From assembly GCF_000025885.1 (NCBI RefSeq), contig NC_014011.1:186001-250000 (forward strand): a stretch of 64,000 nt of DNA, in the 5' to 3' direction. How positions within the stretch are numbered: position 1 is the first letter of the stretch; the number at the start of each line of letters is the position of its first letter. A model generated the notes under the pieces. It did no database searches, was not told the DNA's origin, and worked only from the letters and a program-made list of their open reading frames with translations. This DNA comes from Aminobacterium colombiense DSM 12261 (GTDB taxonomy: Bacteria > Synergistota > Synergistia > Synergistales > Aminobacteriaceae). Below are positions 1 to 8,750 of the stretch, in pieces. The position numbers and the translations under genes are program-made.

Positions 1-2
1 TT

Positions 3-1184
3 GCCCTTCAGAGAGCAAAAACAGCCCGTGAAGCAATCACTGTTATTGGAGAACTTGCAGAGAAGCACGGGTTTCTTCCTTCATGCGGAACAGAGGGAGA
101 AAGTCTCACCATCACCGACGCTGAGGAAGCCTGGCTTTTTGAGATTCGCAGCGCTGGCTTTATGTGGACTCCCGAAAGTGGCAAGCCCGGTGCTGTATGG
201 GTAGCTCAGAGAGTTCCCGATGATGGCGTAGTTGTAATCCCTAACATGAGCCGTATCAGAGAGATCGATGTTAACGACAAAAAGAATTTTATGGCTTCAA
301 AGGATTACATGCAGTTGGCCATCGACAACGGTTGGTACGATCCCAATAGCGGAAAGCCCTTTATCTGGCAGGAGGCTTACTCTCCCCTTACCGGAAACGA
401 AGACTGGTCCCTTTCCTCCATGTGGATCCGCAATAGACTTTACACTCTTTACAGCCAGCTCGACCCCTCCCGCGAATGGGATCCCTATGCAGAAACTATG
501 AGTTACCCCTTTGCAGTTAAGCCCCAGAAGAAACTTTCTGTGCAGGACGTAATGACAATGCTTCGTGGGCATATGGCAGGAACTCCCTTTGATATGGAAG
601 CTGAAAATGCATGGAACGTTCGCGAAGGCGACAATATGGTAAAGAGCCCCCTCGCAACACCATTTGCAACAAAAGACGTTCGCAACCTTCTTGGAATCCC
701 CTATAACAGACCCATATCAAAATGGGACTGTGCGTATAGCTTCGTTTCTCAGGTTCGTTCAGGCTATCCCGCACCAGTAAGAACAGTCCTTTGGTTTGGC
801 TATGACAATCCTCACACAACATGCTATGTTCCTATCTATTCCGGTGTTCTTGAAACAAAGAAAAGCTGGAGAACCTTTGACCGCAATACCTTTAGCCTTG
901 ATTCAGCCCAGTGGGCATTTATCTTGGCTGACGATCTTGTAAATCATCGTTACCAGGAAGCTATGGAAGATCTGAAAGCTGTTCGAGATCCTCTTGAGCA
1001 GGGTTTTGCCAAGCAGGTTCTTGAAGCAGATAAAAAGGCACTAGAGCTTGCGAAAAAAGATCCGGCGAAGGCTCAGGAGTATTTGACGAAATTTACAAGC
1101 GATTGCATGGAAAAAGCTGAAAAAGCCTGGTGGCAGCTTAACTGGGATCTTATTTCAAAGTACAATAACAACAAAAAGAAATAA
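3..1184 (+). CDS. Peptidase family C69 (dipeptidase), 3' part
   Basis: The window opens inside this gene; 393 codons are visible and the start and the N-terminal nucleophile cysteine lie upstream. The segment reading SLTITDAEEAWLFEI and the following GAVWVAQRVPDDGV are typical of the C69/U34 dipeptidase family, Ntn hydrolases that cleave dipeptides. The C-terminus is a charged helix ending in a run of Asn and Lys. In a peptide-fermenting organism it would feed amino acids to the cell, from the cytoplasm or, if the unseen N-terminus carries a signal peptide, from outside. A hairpin follows 50 bases after the stop. Family call is firm; exact substrate cannot be told. Confidence 0.85.
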   Translation, partial: ALQRAKTAREAITVIGELAEKHGFLPSCGTEGESLTITDAEEAWLFEIRSAGFMWTPESGKPGAVWVAQRVPDDGVVVIPNMSRIREIDVNDKKNFMASKDYMQLAIDNGWYDPNSGKPFIWQEAYSPLTGNEDWSLSSMWIRNRLYTLYSQLDPSREWDPYAETMSYPFAVKPQKKLSVQDVMTMLRGHMAGTPFDMEAENAWNVREGDNMVKSPLATPFATKDVRNLLGIPYNRPISKWDCAYSFVSQVRSGYPAPVRTVLWFGYDNPHTTCYVPIYSGVLETKKSWRTFDRNTFSLDSAQWAFILADDLVNHRYQEAMEDLKAVRDPLEQGFAKQVLEADKKALELAKKDPAKAQEYLTKFTSDCMEKAEKAWWQLNWDLISKYNNNKKK

Positions 1185-1234
1185 CATCATTTTTTGATGT
1201 TTAGAGCATAACAAATTTTTAATAACGTAATGTT

Positions 1235-1266
1235 GAAAGGCGAAACCTGGAATGGTTTCGCCTTTC
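1235..1266 (+). terminator. Hairpin after the C69 peptidase gene
   Basis: A perfect 13-bp stem (1235-1247 with 1254-1266) with a 6-base loop. The tail after the stem is not a good T-run, so termination strength is uncertain. It argues that the next gene starts downstream, at 1297, and not at the ATG at 1252 inside the stem-loop. Confidence 0.65.
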
Positions 1267-1296
1267 ATGTATTATAGGTTGGCGGAGGTGAACAGG

Positions 1297-1623
1297 ATGA
1301 TAGAAAACGGAAATCTTTATAATCGTGCAGCGAGATTTCTTGATAAAGAGATAACAGAAACTCTTATTTCTCAGGGAGCGGTTCGAATAGAGCGCATTAT
1401 TTCAACAGGCCAGTGTTCGCCCAACAATTTTTGGTACGATCAGGCGGAAAATGAATGGGTCTGTGTCCTACAGGGGGAGGGGGTTATTGAGTGGCAAAAC
1501 GGTTCCCGGAACATTTTAAAGCCAGGAGATTGGGTTTTTGTTCCGCCTCATGAAAAACATAGGGTTCATAGCACAACAAGTAAGCCTCCTTGCATCTGGC
1601 TTGCCTTTTTTTGGCAAAAATAA
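1297..1623 (+). CDS. Small cupin-domain protein
   Basis: 108 residues forming a single cupin_2 beta-barrel. The second half carries the cupin signature: GEGVIEW, then LKPGDWVFVPPHEKHRV, where the His residues and an upstream Glu would bind a metal. The ATG at 1297 is chosen because GGAGGTG precedes it by about 8 bases; an in-frame ATG at 1252 lies in the terminator of the previous gene and has no ribosome site. Proteins of this type are metal-dependent enzymes or small ligand binders; nothing in the context fixes the function. It is followed closely by an MFS efflux gene on the same strand. Confidence 0.75.
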   Translation: MIENGNLYNRAARFLDKEITETLISQGAVRIERIISTGQCSPNNFWYDQAENEWVCVLQGEGVIEWQNGSRNILKPGDWVFVPPHEKHRVHSTTSKPPCIWLAFFWQK

Positions 1624-1702
1624 TACGCCCCGTGGGTTTTTTTTCCAGTTATAACGTGTTACGATATTCAAGGTTCTTATACTATTCAGGGGGCATTTAA
1701 TA

Positions 1703-2884
1703 ATGAGTGAACGAAGTGTAACTGTTGCAGATCGTCCAAACTTTAAGCTTTCTCTTCTTTCTATAGGGCATTTTTTTAACGACCTTTATGCCGCTTTTTT
1801 GCCGACATTTGTTCCTACAATTATTTCTAGGCTTGGGATTACCATGGCCCAGGCAGGGGCGCTCAACTCAGTGGTAGGAGTTATGCATATTTTTCTTCAG
1901 CCATTGCTAGGGTATGTTTCTGATCGTACGGCCCGTTCCTATCTTATAATGTGGGGTCCTATACTGACGTGTCTCGGTGCAACCTTTCTCCCTGGTTCCC
2001 CAACCTATGGCATGGCCCTCTTTTTTGTAGGGCTTTGGGGAATTGGCAGCGCTACTTTTCATCCTCAGGGGCATGGAGGAGTAGGACACGTTGTTCCCAG
2101 GGACAAGCTGACTGTTTCTTTGGCAGTTTTTGCCGTGGCTGGAAACATTGGAGTGACGGTCAGCCCTCTTTTTGCCGTTGCTTTAACGAAAATAGTGGGT
2201 ATAGAGAAAATTCCATATATAGCTATAATCCCAGTTTTAATACTGGCATTTGCCATTTATAGGTACATGCCGGTGTTGAGTGATGAGGTGACGGAATTCC
2301 CTAAAGATCAAGGGGGGCTCTTCCACTCCATTTTTTCCGTTTTTGCGGTAATCTACCCAGTCTGGATCGTTTCTATGGCACGAGATGCTACGAGTCAGGG
2401 AATACGTTTCTTTTTGCCTATTCGTATTGTCGCAGAGGGCGGCGATATCGGGATGGTAGGGACAGTCCTCTTTATAGTTATGTTGGGCAGTACCATTGCC
2501 ATGCTGATAAGCGGCAAGCTTTCAGATCGGTGGGGAAAAGTGCGGGTGCTCACCCTTATTCTCATTGCAGGGCCGGCAATCATGATTCCGGCAACCTATG
2601 TGAAGGGCAATATGTCTCTTGTTTTGTATATATTGGGCACATCCCTCATTAACTCAAGCATGCCCATAACCGCAGCTGTGGCGCAGGAGCAGGTGCCTAA
2701 CTCACGAGGTGTTGCAAGCTCTATAGTGATGGGGCTTTCATGGGGTGTGGCCAATCTGCTTACAGGGCCCTTAGGAAAGGTTGCTGACGTTTTTGGCATA
2801 CCCACCACAATGTTGTTCATAGCTCTGCTTCCATTGTTGGCGTTACCCGTTGTCTTTTTGAAAACCTTTCGAGGAGCGCAGTAA
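1703..2884 (+). CDS. MFS transporter, fosmidomycin-resistance (Fsr)-like
   Basis: 393 residues with about 12 hydrophobic segments. The N-terminus (LLSIGHFFNDLYAAFLPTF...) and the motif QPLLGYVSDR after the second helix are characteristic of the Fsr branch of the major facilitator superfamily, inner-membrane drug/proton antiporters. A second MFS loop motif, SGKLSDRWGK, marks the start of the C-terminal half. The start has a GGGGG-type ribosome site in front of ATG 1703. The acylphosphatase gene follows after 8 bases, so the two are probably co-transcribed. Natural substrate is unknown; members can also export sugars or metabolites. Confidence 0.8.
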   Translation: MSERSVTVADRPNFKLSLLSIGHFFNDLYAAFLPTFVPTIISRLGITMAQAGALNSVVGVMHIFLQPLLGYVSDRTARSYLIMWGPILTCLGATFLPGSPTYGMALFFVGLWGIGSATFHPQGHGGVGHVVPRDKLTVSLAVFAVAGNIGVTVSPLFAVALTKIVGIEKIPYIAIIPVLILAFAIYRYMPVLSDEVTEFPKDQGGLFHSIFSVFAVIYPVWIVSMARDATSQGIRFFLPIRIVAEGGDIGMVGTVLFIVMLGSTIAMLISGKLSDRWGKVRVLTLILIAGPAIMIPATYVKGNMSLVLYILGTSLINSSMPITAAVAQEQVPNSRGVASSIVMGLSWGVANLLTGPLGKVADVFGIPTTMLFIALLPLLALPVVFLKTFRGAQ

Positions 2885-2892
2885 AAAAGGTC

Positions 2893-3171
2893 ATGAAAAA
2901 ACAGGTTCGTGTCCTCATTACCGGTCATGTCCAGGGTATAGGATTTCGGACTTCGGTTCGAAGGGCAGCACGACGGCTGCATGTAACAGGATGGGTAAAA
3001 AACAACATTGATGGCAGTGTGGAGGCTCTTTTTCAAGGGGAACTTACTGATGTGAATTCGTTGTTGGAGTGGTGCGAAAAAGGGCCTTTTCTTTCTTGTG
3101 TTGAAAATGTTGAAAGTATCTGGCAGCCCCTTTTAAAGGAATTTGAGGATTTTTCTATTCATTTTGAGTAG
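2893..3171 (+). CDS. acyP: Acylphosphatase
   Basis: 92 residues, the normal size for the family, which hydrolyses acyl phosphates such as carbamoyl phosphate and acetyl phosphate in the cytoplasm. The two catalytic residues are in place: Arg19 in GHVQGIGFR and Asn37 in GWVKNNIDG. It lies 8 bases behind the MFS gene and converges on the truncated gene at 3187. Given the carbamate kinase elsewhere in the window, hydrolysis of carbamoyl phosphate is a plausible role, but that link is inference. Confidence 0.92.
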   Translation: MKKQVRVLITGHVQGIGFRTSVRRAARRLHVTGWVKNNIDGSVEALFQGELTDVNSLLEWCEKGPFLSCVENVESIWQPLLKEFEDFSIHFE

Positions 3172-3186
3172 TGGTACGTGAACACC

Positions 3187-3372
3187 TTATACTAAAAATG
3201 AACGGGCGTTGCCGAGGCCAGGTAATTGCTGATCTCGAATGGGAAAAGGCAGCGCCTCAATCTCATCTCGGGTAAGTCCGGGAAATTGCTGTTTTAAAAT
3301 TGCCTGAACCTGGACAACTGCTTCTTTATTGATATGCAGAGTGTTGTCATAGATTCGGCGGATTCTGAACAT
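3187..3372 (-). pseudogene. Truncated remnant of a gene found beside KamA/ATP-grasp clusters
   Basis: A 61-codon reading frame at the downstream end of the KamA operon. Its first 40 or so residues (MFRIRRIYDNTL..., then VQVQAILKQQFPGL) resemble, from memory, the N-terminus of much longer acetyltransferase proteins encoded next to KamA-family and D-Ala-D-Ala-ligase-like genes in other bacteria. After IEALPFPIRDQ the similarity ends and the frame closes quickly. It lies 2 bases after the kamA stop, so it is translated as part of the operon if at all. I read it as a 3'-truncated gene; a real small protein cannot be excluded. Confidence 0.5.
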
Positions 3373-3374
3373 GG

Positions 3375-4676
3375 TTAAATCCCTTCTTCTTTCTGAGAGG
3401 GCCATTCTCCTCGTCGTTTTTTGCGAGGGAGGTTTTCAGGTTCCATGGAGGCTCCTTCCCGTTCAAAAAGGGCAGCGACCCCTCCCGATGAGAATTCCTT
3501 TTGCCGGTTGCATAAAGAAAGGCATTGCCTGTTGCATCGGCTCTGGTTGTCATCAGGTTCAGTGTAGACGGTAAGGACTCCCTCAAAATTCCGTAAGACG
3601 GTTTTTCGATCGGAACGGGAAACTACATAGTTTGGCATCACCGGAATCTTTCCGCCACCACCAGGTGCATCTACTACAAAGGTAGGGACAGCAAGTCCTG
3701 ATGTATGCCCTCTCAAAAATTCCATTATTTCTACACCTTTGCCTATAGAAGTGCGAAAATGTTCTATGCCCTGGCTTAGGTCGCATTGGTAGATATAGTA
3801 TGGGCGAACGCGAATTTTCAGAAGCTGCTGGTTTAGTTCCCTAAAGATGTAGGGACAGTCGTTGATCCCTTTTAAGAGGACAGACTGATTCCCAAGAGGA
3901 ATGCCTGCATTGGCCAACTTTTGGCACGCATCTGCTGACTCTGGAGTGATTTCCCGTGGATGGTTGAATTGTAGGTTCATCCAGAGGGGATGGTACTTTT
4001 TCAGCATAGAGCAGAGATTGTCAGTAATCCTCATGGGCATGACAACTGGCACACGGGTTCCTATTCGAATGATTTCCACATGAGGGATGGCCCGTATTTC
4101 CCTCAAAATCCCTTCAATGCGGTCGTCTGATAGAGTTAAAGGGTCTCCGCCTGAAATAAGCACGTCCCGAATGACAGGAGTTTTTCGAATATAGTCGATA
4201 CAGGCCTCTATTTCTTTTTCACTTCGTGGAAGGTCAGTTTGCCCGGCGAACCGCCGGCGAGTGCAATGTCGGCAGTACATGGAGCATTGGTCTGTGACCA
4301 GTAACAGGCAGCGGTCAGGATACCGGTGGGTCAGTCCGGGAACGGGAGAGTCCACTTCTTCATGAAGAGGATCCAGCTGGTCGGATTGAACGATCAGCGT
4401 TTCTTGCAGTGTGGGGATGCACTGCTTCCGTATAGGACAAGAAGGGTCGTTCCTGTTTATGAGAGAAGCGAAGTACGGAGTAATAGCCATTCTAAGCACA
4501 TTGAGACTGCGCTTGATCATGGCTAGTTCGCTTTTTGTGAGATCCACTACCTGTTCAAGGTGTTTCGCTTCTGTAATACGGTTAGCCATCTGCCAGTGCC
4601 AGTTGTTCCACAGTTCTTCCCCGGCCTCTTCTCGGAGGTCCCGTACTTTAGGCAGGGGGAAGGGTTTTCTTTCCAT
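3375..4676 (-). CDS. Lysine 2,3-aminomutase family radical SAM enzyme
   Basis: 433 residues. The radical SAM cluster motif is Cys131-x3-Cys135-x2-Cys138 (DQCSMYCRHCTRRR). The C-terminal half has DAPGGGGK, whose Lys binds PLP in this family. Two Asp residues that hold the epsilon-amino group of lysine in clostridial lysine 2,3-aminomutase appear conserved, in YIYQCDLS and FVVDAPGG, which favours lysine over glutamate as substrate (inference). The reaction moves the alpha-amino group to carbon 3, giving a beta-amino acid. The start at 4676 is one base after the GNAT stop; an ATG further upstream would overlap that gene by 100 bases. Member of a five-gene minus-strand operon with two ATP-grasp ligases. 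Confidence 0.85.
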   Translation of the reverse strand: MERKPFPLPKVRDLREEAGEELWNNWHWQMANRITEAKHLEQVVDLTKSELAMIKRSLNVLRMAITPYFASLINRNDPSCPIRKQCIPTLQETLIVQSDQLDPLHEEVDSPVPGLTHRYPDRCLLLVTDQCSMYCRHCTRRRFAGQTDLPRSEKEIEACIDYIRKTPVIRDVLISGGDPLTLSDDRIEGILREIRAIPHVEIIRIGTRVPVVMPMRITDNLCSMLKKYHPLWMNLQFNHPREITPESADACQKLANAGIPLGNQSVLLKGINDCPYIFRELNQQLLKIRVRPYYIYQCDLSQGIEHFRTSIGKGVEIMEFLRGHTSGLAVPTFVVDAPGGGGKIPVMPNYVVSRSDRKTVLRNFEGVLTVYTEPDDNQSRCNRQCLSLCNRQKEFSSGGVAALFEREGASMEPENLPRKKRRGEWPSQKEEGI

Positions 4677-4677
4677 C

Positions 4678-5151
4678 CTATCGCGCGGCTTTAATCTTTT
4701 TTGTGTAGATGACAAGGTCATCACCTTCCCCATAAAAATCTTGGATCCGTCCGTTTTCTGAATAACCGGCCACCTCATAGAAATGGCGCTGACCGGCGTA
4801 GCCGCTTTTACCTGAAGTTTCTACCCGTATAACTGCTTGTTTATTGTTCTGAAGCATCTCTTCTTCCATTTTTTTCTGAAGCTTCAGGCCGATTCCCTGC
4901 CTTTGGGAACGGGGGTTTACGATGATCCAGTAGAGATCCCATGCAAATTCTGTCATAGGAGTAGGGCCATAAATAATGAATCCGGAGAGGGTTCCATTAC
5001 GCCGCTCTTCTAAAAGGAAGTAGTCCTTTGATGGATTTTCTTGCCACTCAAAAAGCACTTCTTCGAGAACGGAACATTCCTCTGAAGAGAAAGCCTTAGT
5101 ATCCCTTGCTATGGACAGGTGTTCACCGATGGTATAATCAGTTGTTCTCAT
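4678..5151 (-). CDS. GNAT family N-acetyltransferase
   Basis: 157 residues with one acetyltransferase domain. The acetyl-CoA-binding loop reads NPRSQRQGIGLKLQ, the usual Q/RxxGxG/A pattern. The C-terminal part (AGQRHFYEVAGYSENGRIQDFY) is the usual beta6-7 region. Its start overlaps the preceding ATP-grasp gene by 14 bases, so the two are translationally coupled. It could acetylate the beta-amino product of the adjacent aminomutase, by analogy with AblB in N-epsilon-acetyl-beta-lysine synthesis, but it is shorter than AblB and that role is only a guess. Confidence 0.8.
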   Translation of the reverse strand: MRTTDYTIGEHLSIARDTKAFSSEECSVLEEVLFEWQENPSKDYFLLEERRNGTLSGFIIYGPTPMTEFAWDLYWIIVNPRSQRQGIGLKLQKKMEEEMLQNNKQAVIRVETSGKSGYAGQRHFYEVAGYSENGRIQDFYGEGDDLVIYTKKIKAAR

Positions 5152-6190
5152 GATCGTCCCTCTTTTTGTAATTCAGGATTGCAAGTTGAAGTATTTTCAT
5201 TACAAGTTGTTCATAAGTTTTCCCTTTTTGCATATACTGTCTTGCCATGCCGCTATCTCTGGTAAGAGCGGGATTGGGATTAATATCCATCACGAATAGA
5301 TGTCCCTGATTTTCACGCAGATCCACCCGAAAATAACCTTTGCAGCCTGCCACCAGAGCTGCCCTGGATGCCATGTGGAGAATGGTTTCTTTAAGAGAAT
5401 AGTCAAGATCTATTTCTTCTGGCCAGAGATTCCACTCAGGACTGTTTTCATTCCACTTTGCATCGTAGGAAAGGTACGCTGGACATTCTGGGTAACGACT
5501 GTAATCAAGAGTCCAGAGGCCTACAGGACTAAAAGGACCGTTGTCAACAAAACTTACACAGTACTCCGGTCCAGAAAGAAACTCCTGGATGAGTATGCCG
5601 TCGGGGAATTTGGCAAGTTTTTCTGTGACACTTTCCTGTAATTCCTCTTCGTTAAAAACTAGAGACTTTTTGTCGATGCCTACACTGCCATCCTCACGGC
5701 AAGGTTTGATAAAAAGGGGAAAAGAGATGTTTTCCAACGTTCCCAATGTTTCTTTTCCTTTTAAGAAGTAGCTTAAGGGCACAGGAATGCCCGCGGTTTT
5801 TAACTGTTGATGAAGCGTGTGTTTATCGATGCAAAGCCGCAGAGCTCCAGAAGGATTTCCAGTAAAAGTGAGGTTATTCTTTTCTAGAATTTCACAAAAA
5901 GAAGCTTCAAGCCACGGCTCTGAACCAAAACCCTCAAAGAGGTTAAAAACGCATAGGGGTTGGTACTCATTTATGCGTTGAACGAGGTGCTTCGGATCAG
6001 CAAGGTCAGCTGGAAAGATATCAAGATTGTAGATAGAGTAGCCCTGAGAAGACAAAACACACCCCACATCTTCACGACAAATAAGGCAGTCGAGAAGATC
6101 CTGACGGTGGGTATATTCTTTGGCTGCGGCAATAAGTACCGGACGTTGACCGCTACCTGGAGGTTCTGTAGGCTGTTCCTTACTGGTCAT
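5138..6190 (-). CDS. ATP-grasp ligase, D-Ala-D-Ala ligase-like (second of a pair)
   Basis: 350 residues. The ATP-grasp fold is recognisable from LNITFTGNPSGALRLCIDKH (N-terminal lobe), FPLFIKPCREDGSVGI (phosphate-binding loop), ILIQEFLSGPEY and the metal-binding end VMDINPNPAL. Such enzymes join an amino acid or other amine to a carboxylate with ATP. The start at 6190 (MTSKEQ...) has GGAGAAGG upstream and sits just past the stop of the first ligase. Pairing with a related ligase, a GNAT and an aminomutase suggests synthesis of a small peptide-like compound rather than peptidoglycan, for which a stand-alone ddl would be expected. Confidence 0.8.
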   Translation of the reverse strand: MTSKEQPTEPPGSGQRPVLIAAAKEYTHRQDLLDCLICREDVGCVLSSQGYSIYNLDIFPADLADPKHLVQRINEYQPLCVFNLFEGFGSEPWLEASFCEILEKNNLTFTGNPSGALRLCIDKHTLHQQLKTAGIPVPLSYFLKGKETLGTLENISFPLFIKPCREDGSVGIDKKSLVFNEEELQESVTEKLAKFPDGILIQEFLSGPEYCVSFVDNGPFSPVGLWTLDYSRYPECPAYLSYDAKWNENSPEWNLWPEEIDLDYSLKETILHMASRAALVAGCKGYFRVDLRENQGHLFVMDINPNPALTRDSGMARQYMQKGKTYEQLVMKILQLAILNYKKRDDHENN

Positions 6191-6192
6191 GA

Positions 6193-7296
6193 TCAAGCCT
6201 TCTCCCTTACCAGTTCTGGTTTGTTGAGGCAAGGAGCACACAAACCATATCTTGAGAAGGCCTCGCGAAGGATGGTTTGAATGAGTTCCGAATATTCCCC
6301 TCCGCTGAGCCGATAAAGGATCGGAAGATCGCTATATGCGGGAGACAGCCCAGGCAGGGGGTTGATGTCTATAACCCGGGGTTGCCCCTTGTCATCGAGA
6401 CGGAAATCGATCCGTGCTATATCACGAAGTTCGAGGGCCTTGAAAGCGCGGACAGCAAGATCCCCGATCTTTTTTCTGAGTTGAGGGCTCATTGAATCAG
6501 GCCCAGAGTATCGAATCCGTTCCAGATAGTTTCTTTTCTCTTCAAGGGAGTACAAAAAAGAGCTATTTTCAGTTACTGGTGTAATAGACATCATGCCAAT
6601 GCATTTGGGCTGAGTGTTGCCAGCGACACCTGCTGTTATTTCTATCCCAGGCAAAAATTCCTCTACAATTGCTGGTTGGTTGTAACGTTCCCATATCCGC
6701 TTGATACACGTCTTTACTTTCTCTGGTGTATCCGCAATGGAATCAAGAAAAATTCCCTTTGATGACCCTTCCCAGCGAGGCTTAATGATATATTTTTGAC
6801 AGGTGTTAAAAATAACTTTCTTTTCTGTCGTATCTTGTGGCAGTTTGGCGACATAGTTTTTGGGTGCAGGAATATTTGAAGCCCGAAGGACATGGGACGT
6901 AAGAACCTTGTCCAGAGCTATGGCAAGGGACGCAGAGTCTGAGCCGCTAAAAGGGATGTTGAGGCTTTCAAGAATACAGGGGACCTGGGATTCTCTCCCC
7001 CTGTAGTTTCCAAGACCTTCCGCTATATTCAGCACAAAATCAGGAGCAATAGAGTCGAGTTTCTGTAGAAGGAGCTCATTCTGTTCAAACAAGAAAACCT
7101 GAAAACCAAGAGAAGCGATTTCGTTGGACAATGCTTCTACTGTTTCCAGGCAATCGTATTCTTCATATATATCGTCAGGCTCATCGGCCTGAGCATCTTT
7201 TCGCAAATTATAGGTAATGCCTATAACTTGAACTTCTTTTTTCCGCTTCTTCAGCGGTAAAGGATTTTCTCGTTCCTCCTCATGGCGACGTTCCAT
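6193..7296 (-). CDS. ATP-grasp ligase, D-Ala-D-Ala ligase-like (first of a pair)
   Basis: 367 residues from the ATG at 7296, which has a GGGGGTTG ribosome site; an in-frame TTG at 7341 has none. The N-terminal lobe begins QVIGITYNLRKD. ATP-grasp signatures include NIPFSGSDSASLAIALDK, YIIKPRWEGSSKGI, AIVEEFLPGIEI and the metal site ARIDFRLDD with VIDINPLPGL. It heads the operon, 150 bases behind a good promoter. It is about as distant from its neighbour as paralogues usually are, so the two ligases probably perform successive or different couplings. Confidence 0.8.
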   Translation of the reverse strand: MERRHEEERENPLPLKKRKKEVQVIGITYNLRKDAQADEPDDIYEEYDCLETVEALSNEIASLGFQVFLFEQNELLLQKLDSIAPDFVLNIAEGLGNYRGRESQVPCILESLNIPFSGSDSASLAIALDKVLTSHVLRASNIPAPKNYVAKLPQDTTEKKVIFNTCQKYIIKPRWEGSSKGIFLDSIADTPEKVKTCIKRIWERYNQPAIVEEFLPGIEITAGVAGNTQPKCIGMMSITPVTENSSFLYSLEEKRNYLERIRYSGPDSMSPQLRKKIGDLAVRAFKALELRDIARIDFRLDDKGQPRVIDINPLPGLSPAYSDLPILYRLSGGEYSELIQTILREAFSRYGLCAPCLNKPELVREKA

Positions 7297-7452
7297 GTTC
7301 TCAACCCCCGATACTATTTGATGGTGATTTTCTTCCCGCAAAGGAAGGGCCTATTTCCTTAAAAGTTTTTCTGAATTTCTGTAAGCCTATTGGCTCATTT
7401 TTCCCTCCCATTAAGCGGATGTGCCGCTATTTAATCGTGGGTTCTTGAGCGG

Positions 7453-7480
7453 ATTATATTCCTTTTTGGTACAAATACAA
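7453..7480 (-). promoter_or_regulatory. Promoter for the ATP-grasp/KamA operon
   Basis: On the minus strand TTGTAT (7475-7480) and a perfect TATAAT (7453-7458) are separated by 16 bases. It lies about 155 bases upstream of the first ligase start and nothing else lies between, so it should drive the whole 7.3-3.2 kb operon. Confidence 0.6.
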
Positions 7481-7510
7481 TAGGGGAATTATATGAAAAT
7501 GACATAGAAT

Positions 7511-7538
7511 AAAGCGGGGCCAGAACAGGCCCCGCTTT
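7511..7538 (-). terminator. Rho-independent terminator of the encapsulin operon
   Basis: An 11-bp GC-rich stem (7511-7521 with 7528-7538, AAAGCGGGGCC) with a 6-base loop, immediately downstream of the baeRF-like gene stop on the minus strand. Flanking T/A runs on both sides mean it could work in both directions. Confidence 0.9.
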
Positions 7539-7542
7539 GTTT

Positions 7543-8691
7543 TTAGAACCTGAAAAGGGATGCGACATTTGTCACATCAGGCATATGGTCTGGTGTGAGG
7601 ACATAGACTCGTCCCCCTCGCAAGAGAGTGTGGGAGGCTATAAAATCAAGAAGGTCTATGTCCCCTGGTTGTTTTTCCGGATGCACTGTGGCCTTGAATG
7701 TTTTTTCGTCAAAAAGGCCCCAGACTTGTTCTCCAACAGCTACAAAAACAGTATCAACTTTTCCAGTGAACGCAGCCGTCACTGTTTCTTCGATATCGCA
7801 AGAAGTTTTGCCCGTTCCCCTCATGTCGATGTAACGTTCTGCCCAGATTTGTTCTTCTTTTTTCAAATGGGGAAAAACAATTTCCCATCCTTTTTCTCCA
7901 AGTTCTTTAGGGCTGTATGCATCGGGGTTTCCGTAGATGCCTTCGTTGAGCAAGTGGGGGTAAGTGTTGGCTTCTCTGTATATGGAATGGAGATAATCAA
8001 CACCAGCTAAAATGAGAGGAGACTGTTCTCCTTCGAGAAGATCTGTAATCCCCTTATCAATTGTTTGAAAATATTTGAGAATATATTTTTTTTCTACTTC
8101 CGCTCCCATAACCTGGCCTCTGACGACGGTGCCCTTCATGCCGCTGGTTCCAGATCCGGCAACATGGTATTGAAGTTGTCGTTGCGGAGTGTCGAAACCG
8201 AGGGCGTCCGATACATTTTTAGGGAGATTGTCCACATCTATTTCTCTCGTGCTTGTGCGGGTGCCCTCTAGAAGCCGAACTCCTTTCTGGCTAATGCCGA
8301 GGATAAAGAATTTCCCCTCTCCGCTTAAAAGGGGGAAAAGGGGTTTCAAGTGAAATCTCTCTGCAACCACCACGAGGTCTGAAAATGAAAAAGGCTCATT
8401 ATATATTTTAAAGATATTTGAGGAAAGAAAGAGAGCCAGCCCATTTTCGAGATTCTGCCAAAAAACAGAGTTCACTAAAAGTTTTTTTGCCTGCTCAAGA
8501 AAGGCCTCAGCTTCCTGCTCTTTCATTCCAAGGTCTTTCAACGCTTTTTCACCATCCTGAAGCAAAGACTTAAAACGTATTTGTGCTTGTCGGGGGTCTC
8601 CTGATGACGGGTTTGTCATATACAGAGAGAGGCAAGGTCCCTGACCTTTTTCTAAAAGTTCCTTTAACACTTCTCTGGTCAGTATTTCCAT
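7543..8691 (-). CDS. baeRF-family protein (release-factor eRF1 domain-like)
   Basis: 382 residues. The N-terminal block (LLEKGQGPCLSLYMTNPSSG, then RFKSLLQDGEKAL) and the central segment with GVRLLEG match what I know of the bacterial archaeo-eukaryotic release-factor families, probably baeRF family 3, which are thought to act on ribosomes or RNA. The C-terminal third (TVFVAVGEQVWGLFD ... ASHTLLRGGRVYVL) resembles the eRF1 third domain region. The start at 8691 has GGGAGGAG seven bases ahead. It is the last gene of the Hsp20/ferritin/encapsulin run and lies 59 bases after the shell gene. The functional link to the shell is not known. Confidence 0.65.
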   Translation of the reverse strand: MEILTREVLKELLEKGQGPCLSLYMTNPSSGDPRQAQIRFKSLLQDGEKALKDLGMKEQEAEAFLEQAKKLLVNSVFWQNLENGLALFLSSNIFKIYNEPFSFSDLVVVAERFHLKPLFPLLSGEGKFFILGISQKGVRLLEGTRTSTREIDVDNLPKNVSDALGFDTPQRQLQYHVAGSGTSGMKGTVVRGQVMGAEVEKKYILKYFQTIDKGITDLLEGEQSPLILAGVDYLHSIYREANTYPHLLNEGIYGNPDAYSPKELGEKGWEIVFPHLKKEEQIWAERYIDMRGTGKTSCDIEETVTAAFTGKVDTVFVAVGEQVWGLFDEKTFKATVHPEKQPGDIDLLDFIASHTLLRGGRVYVLTPDHMPDVTNVASLFRF

Positions 8692-8750
8692 ATATACTCC
8701 TCCCTTCATTCCATATAACTCGACTGCGCGCTCCTTTTCAAAAGAGATTT

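Noticed and set aside
517-822. Minus-strand open frame of about 100 codons
   Set aside because: Lies wholly within the C69 peptidase frame and has no motif or ribosome site; it is a shadow.
2596-3036. Minus-strand frame of 146 codons across the MFS end and acyP
   Set aside because: Covers two well-supported plus-strand genes; no recognisable family.
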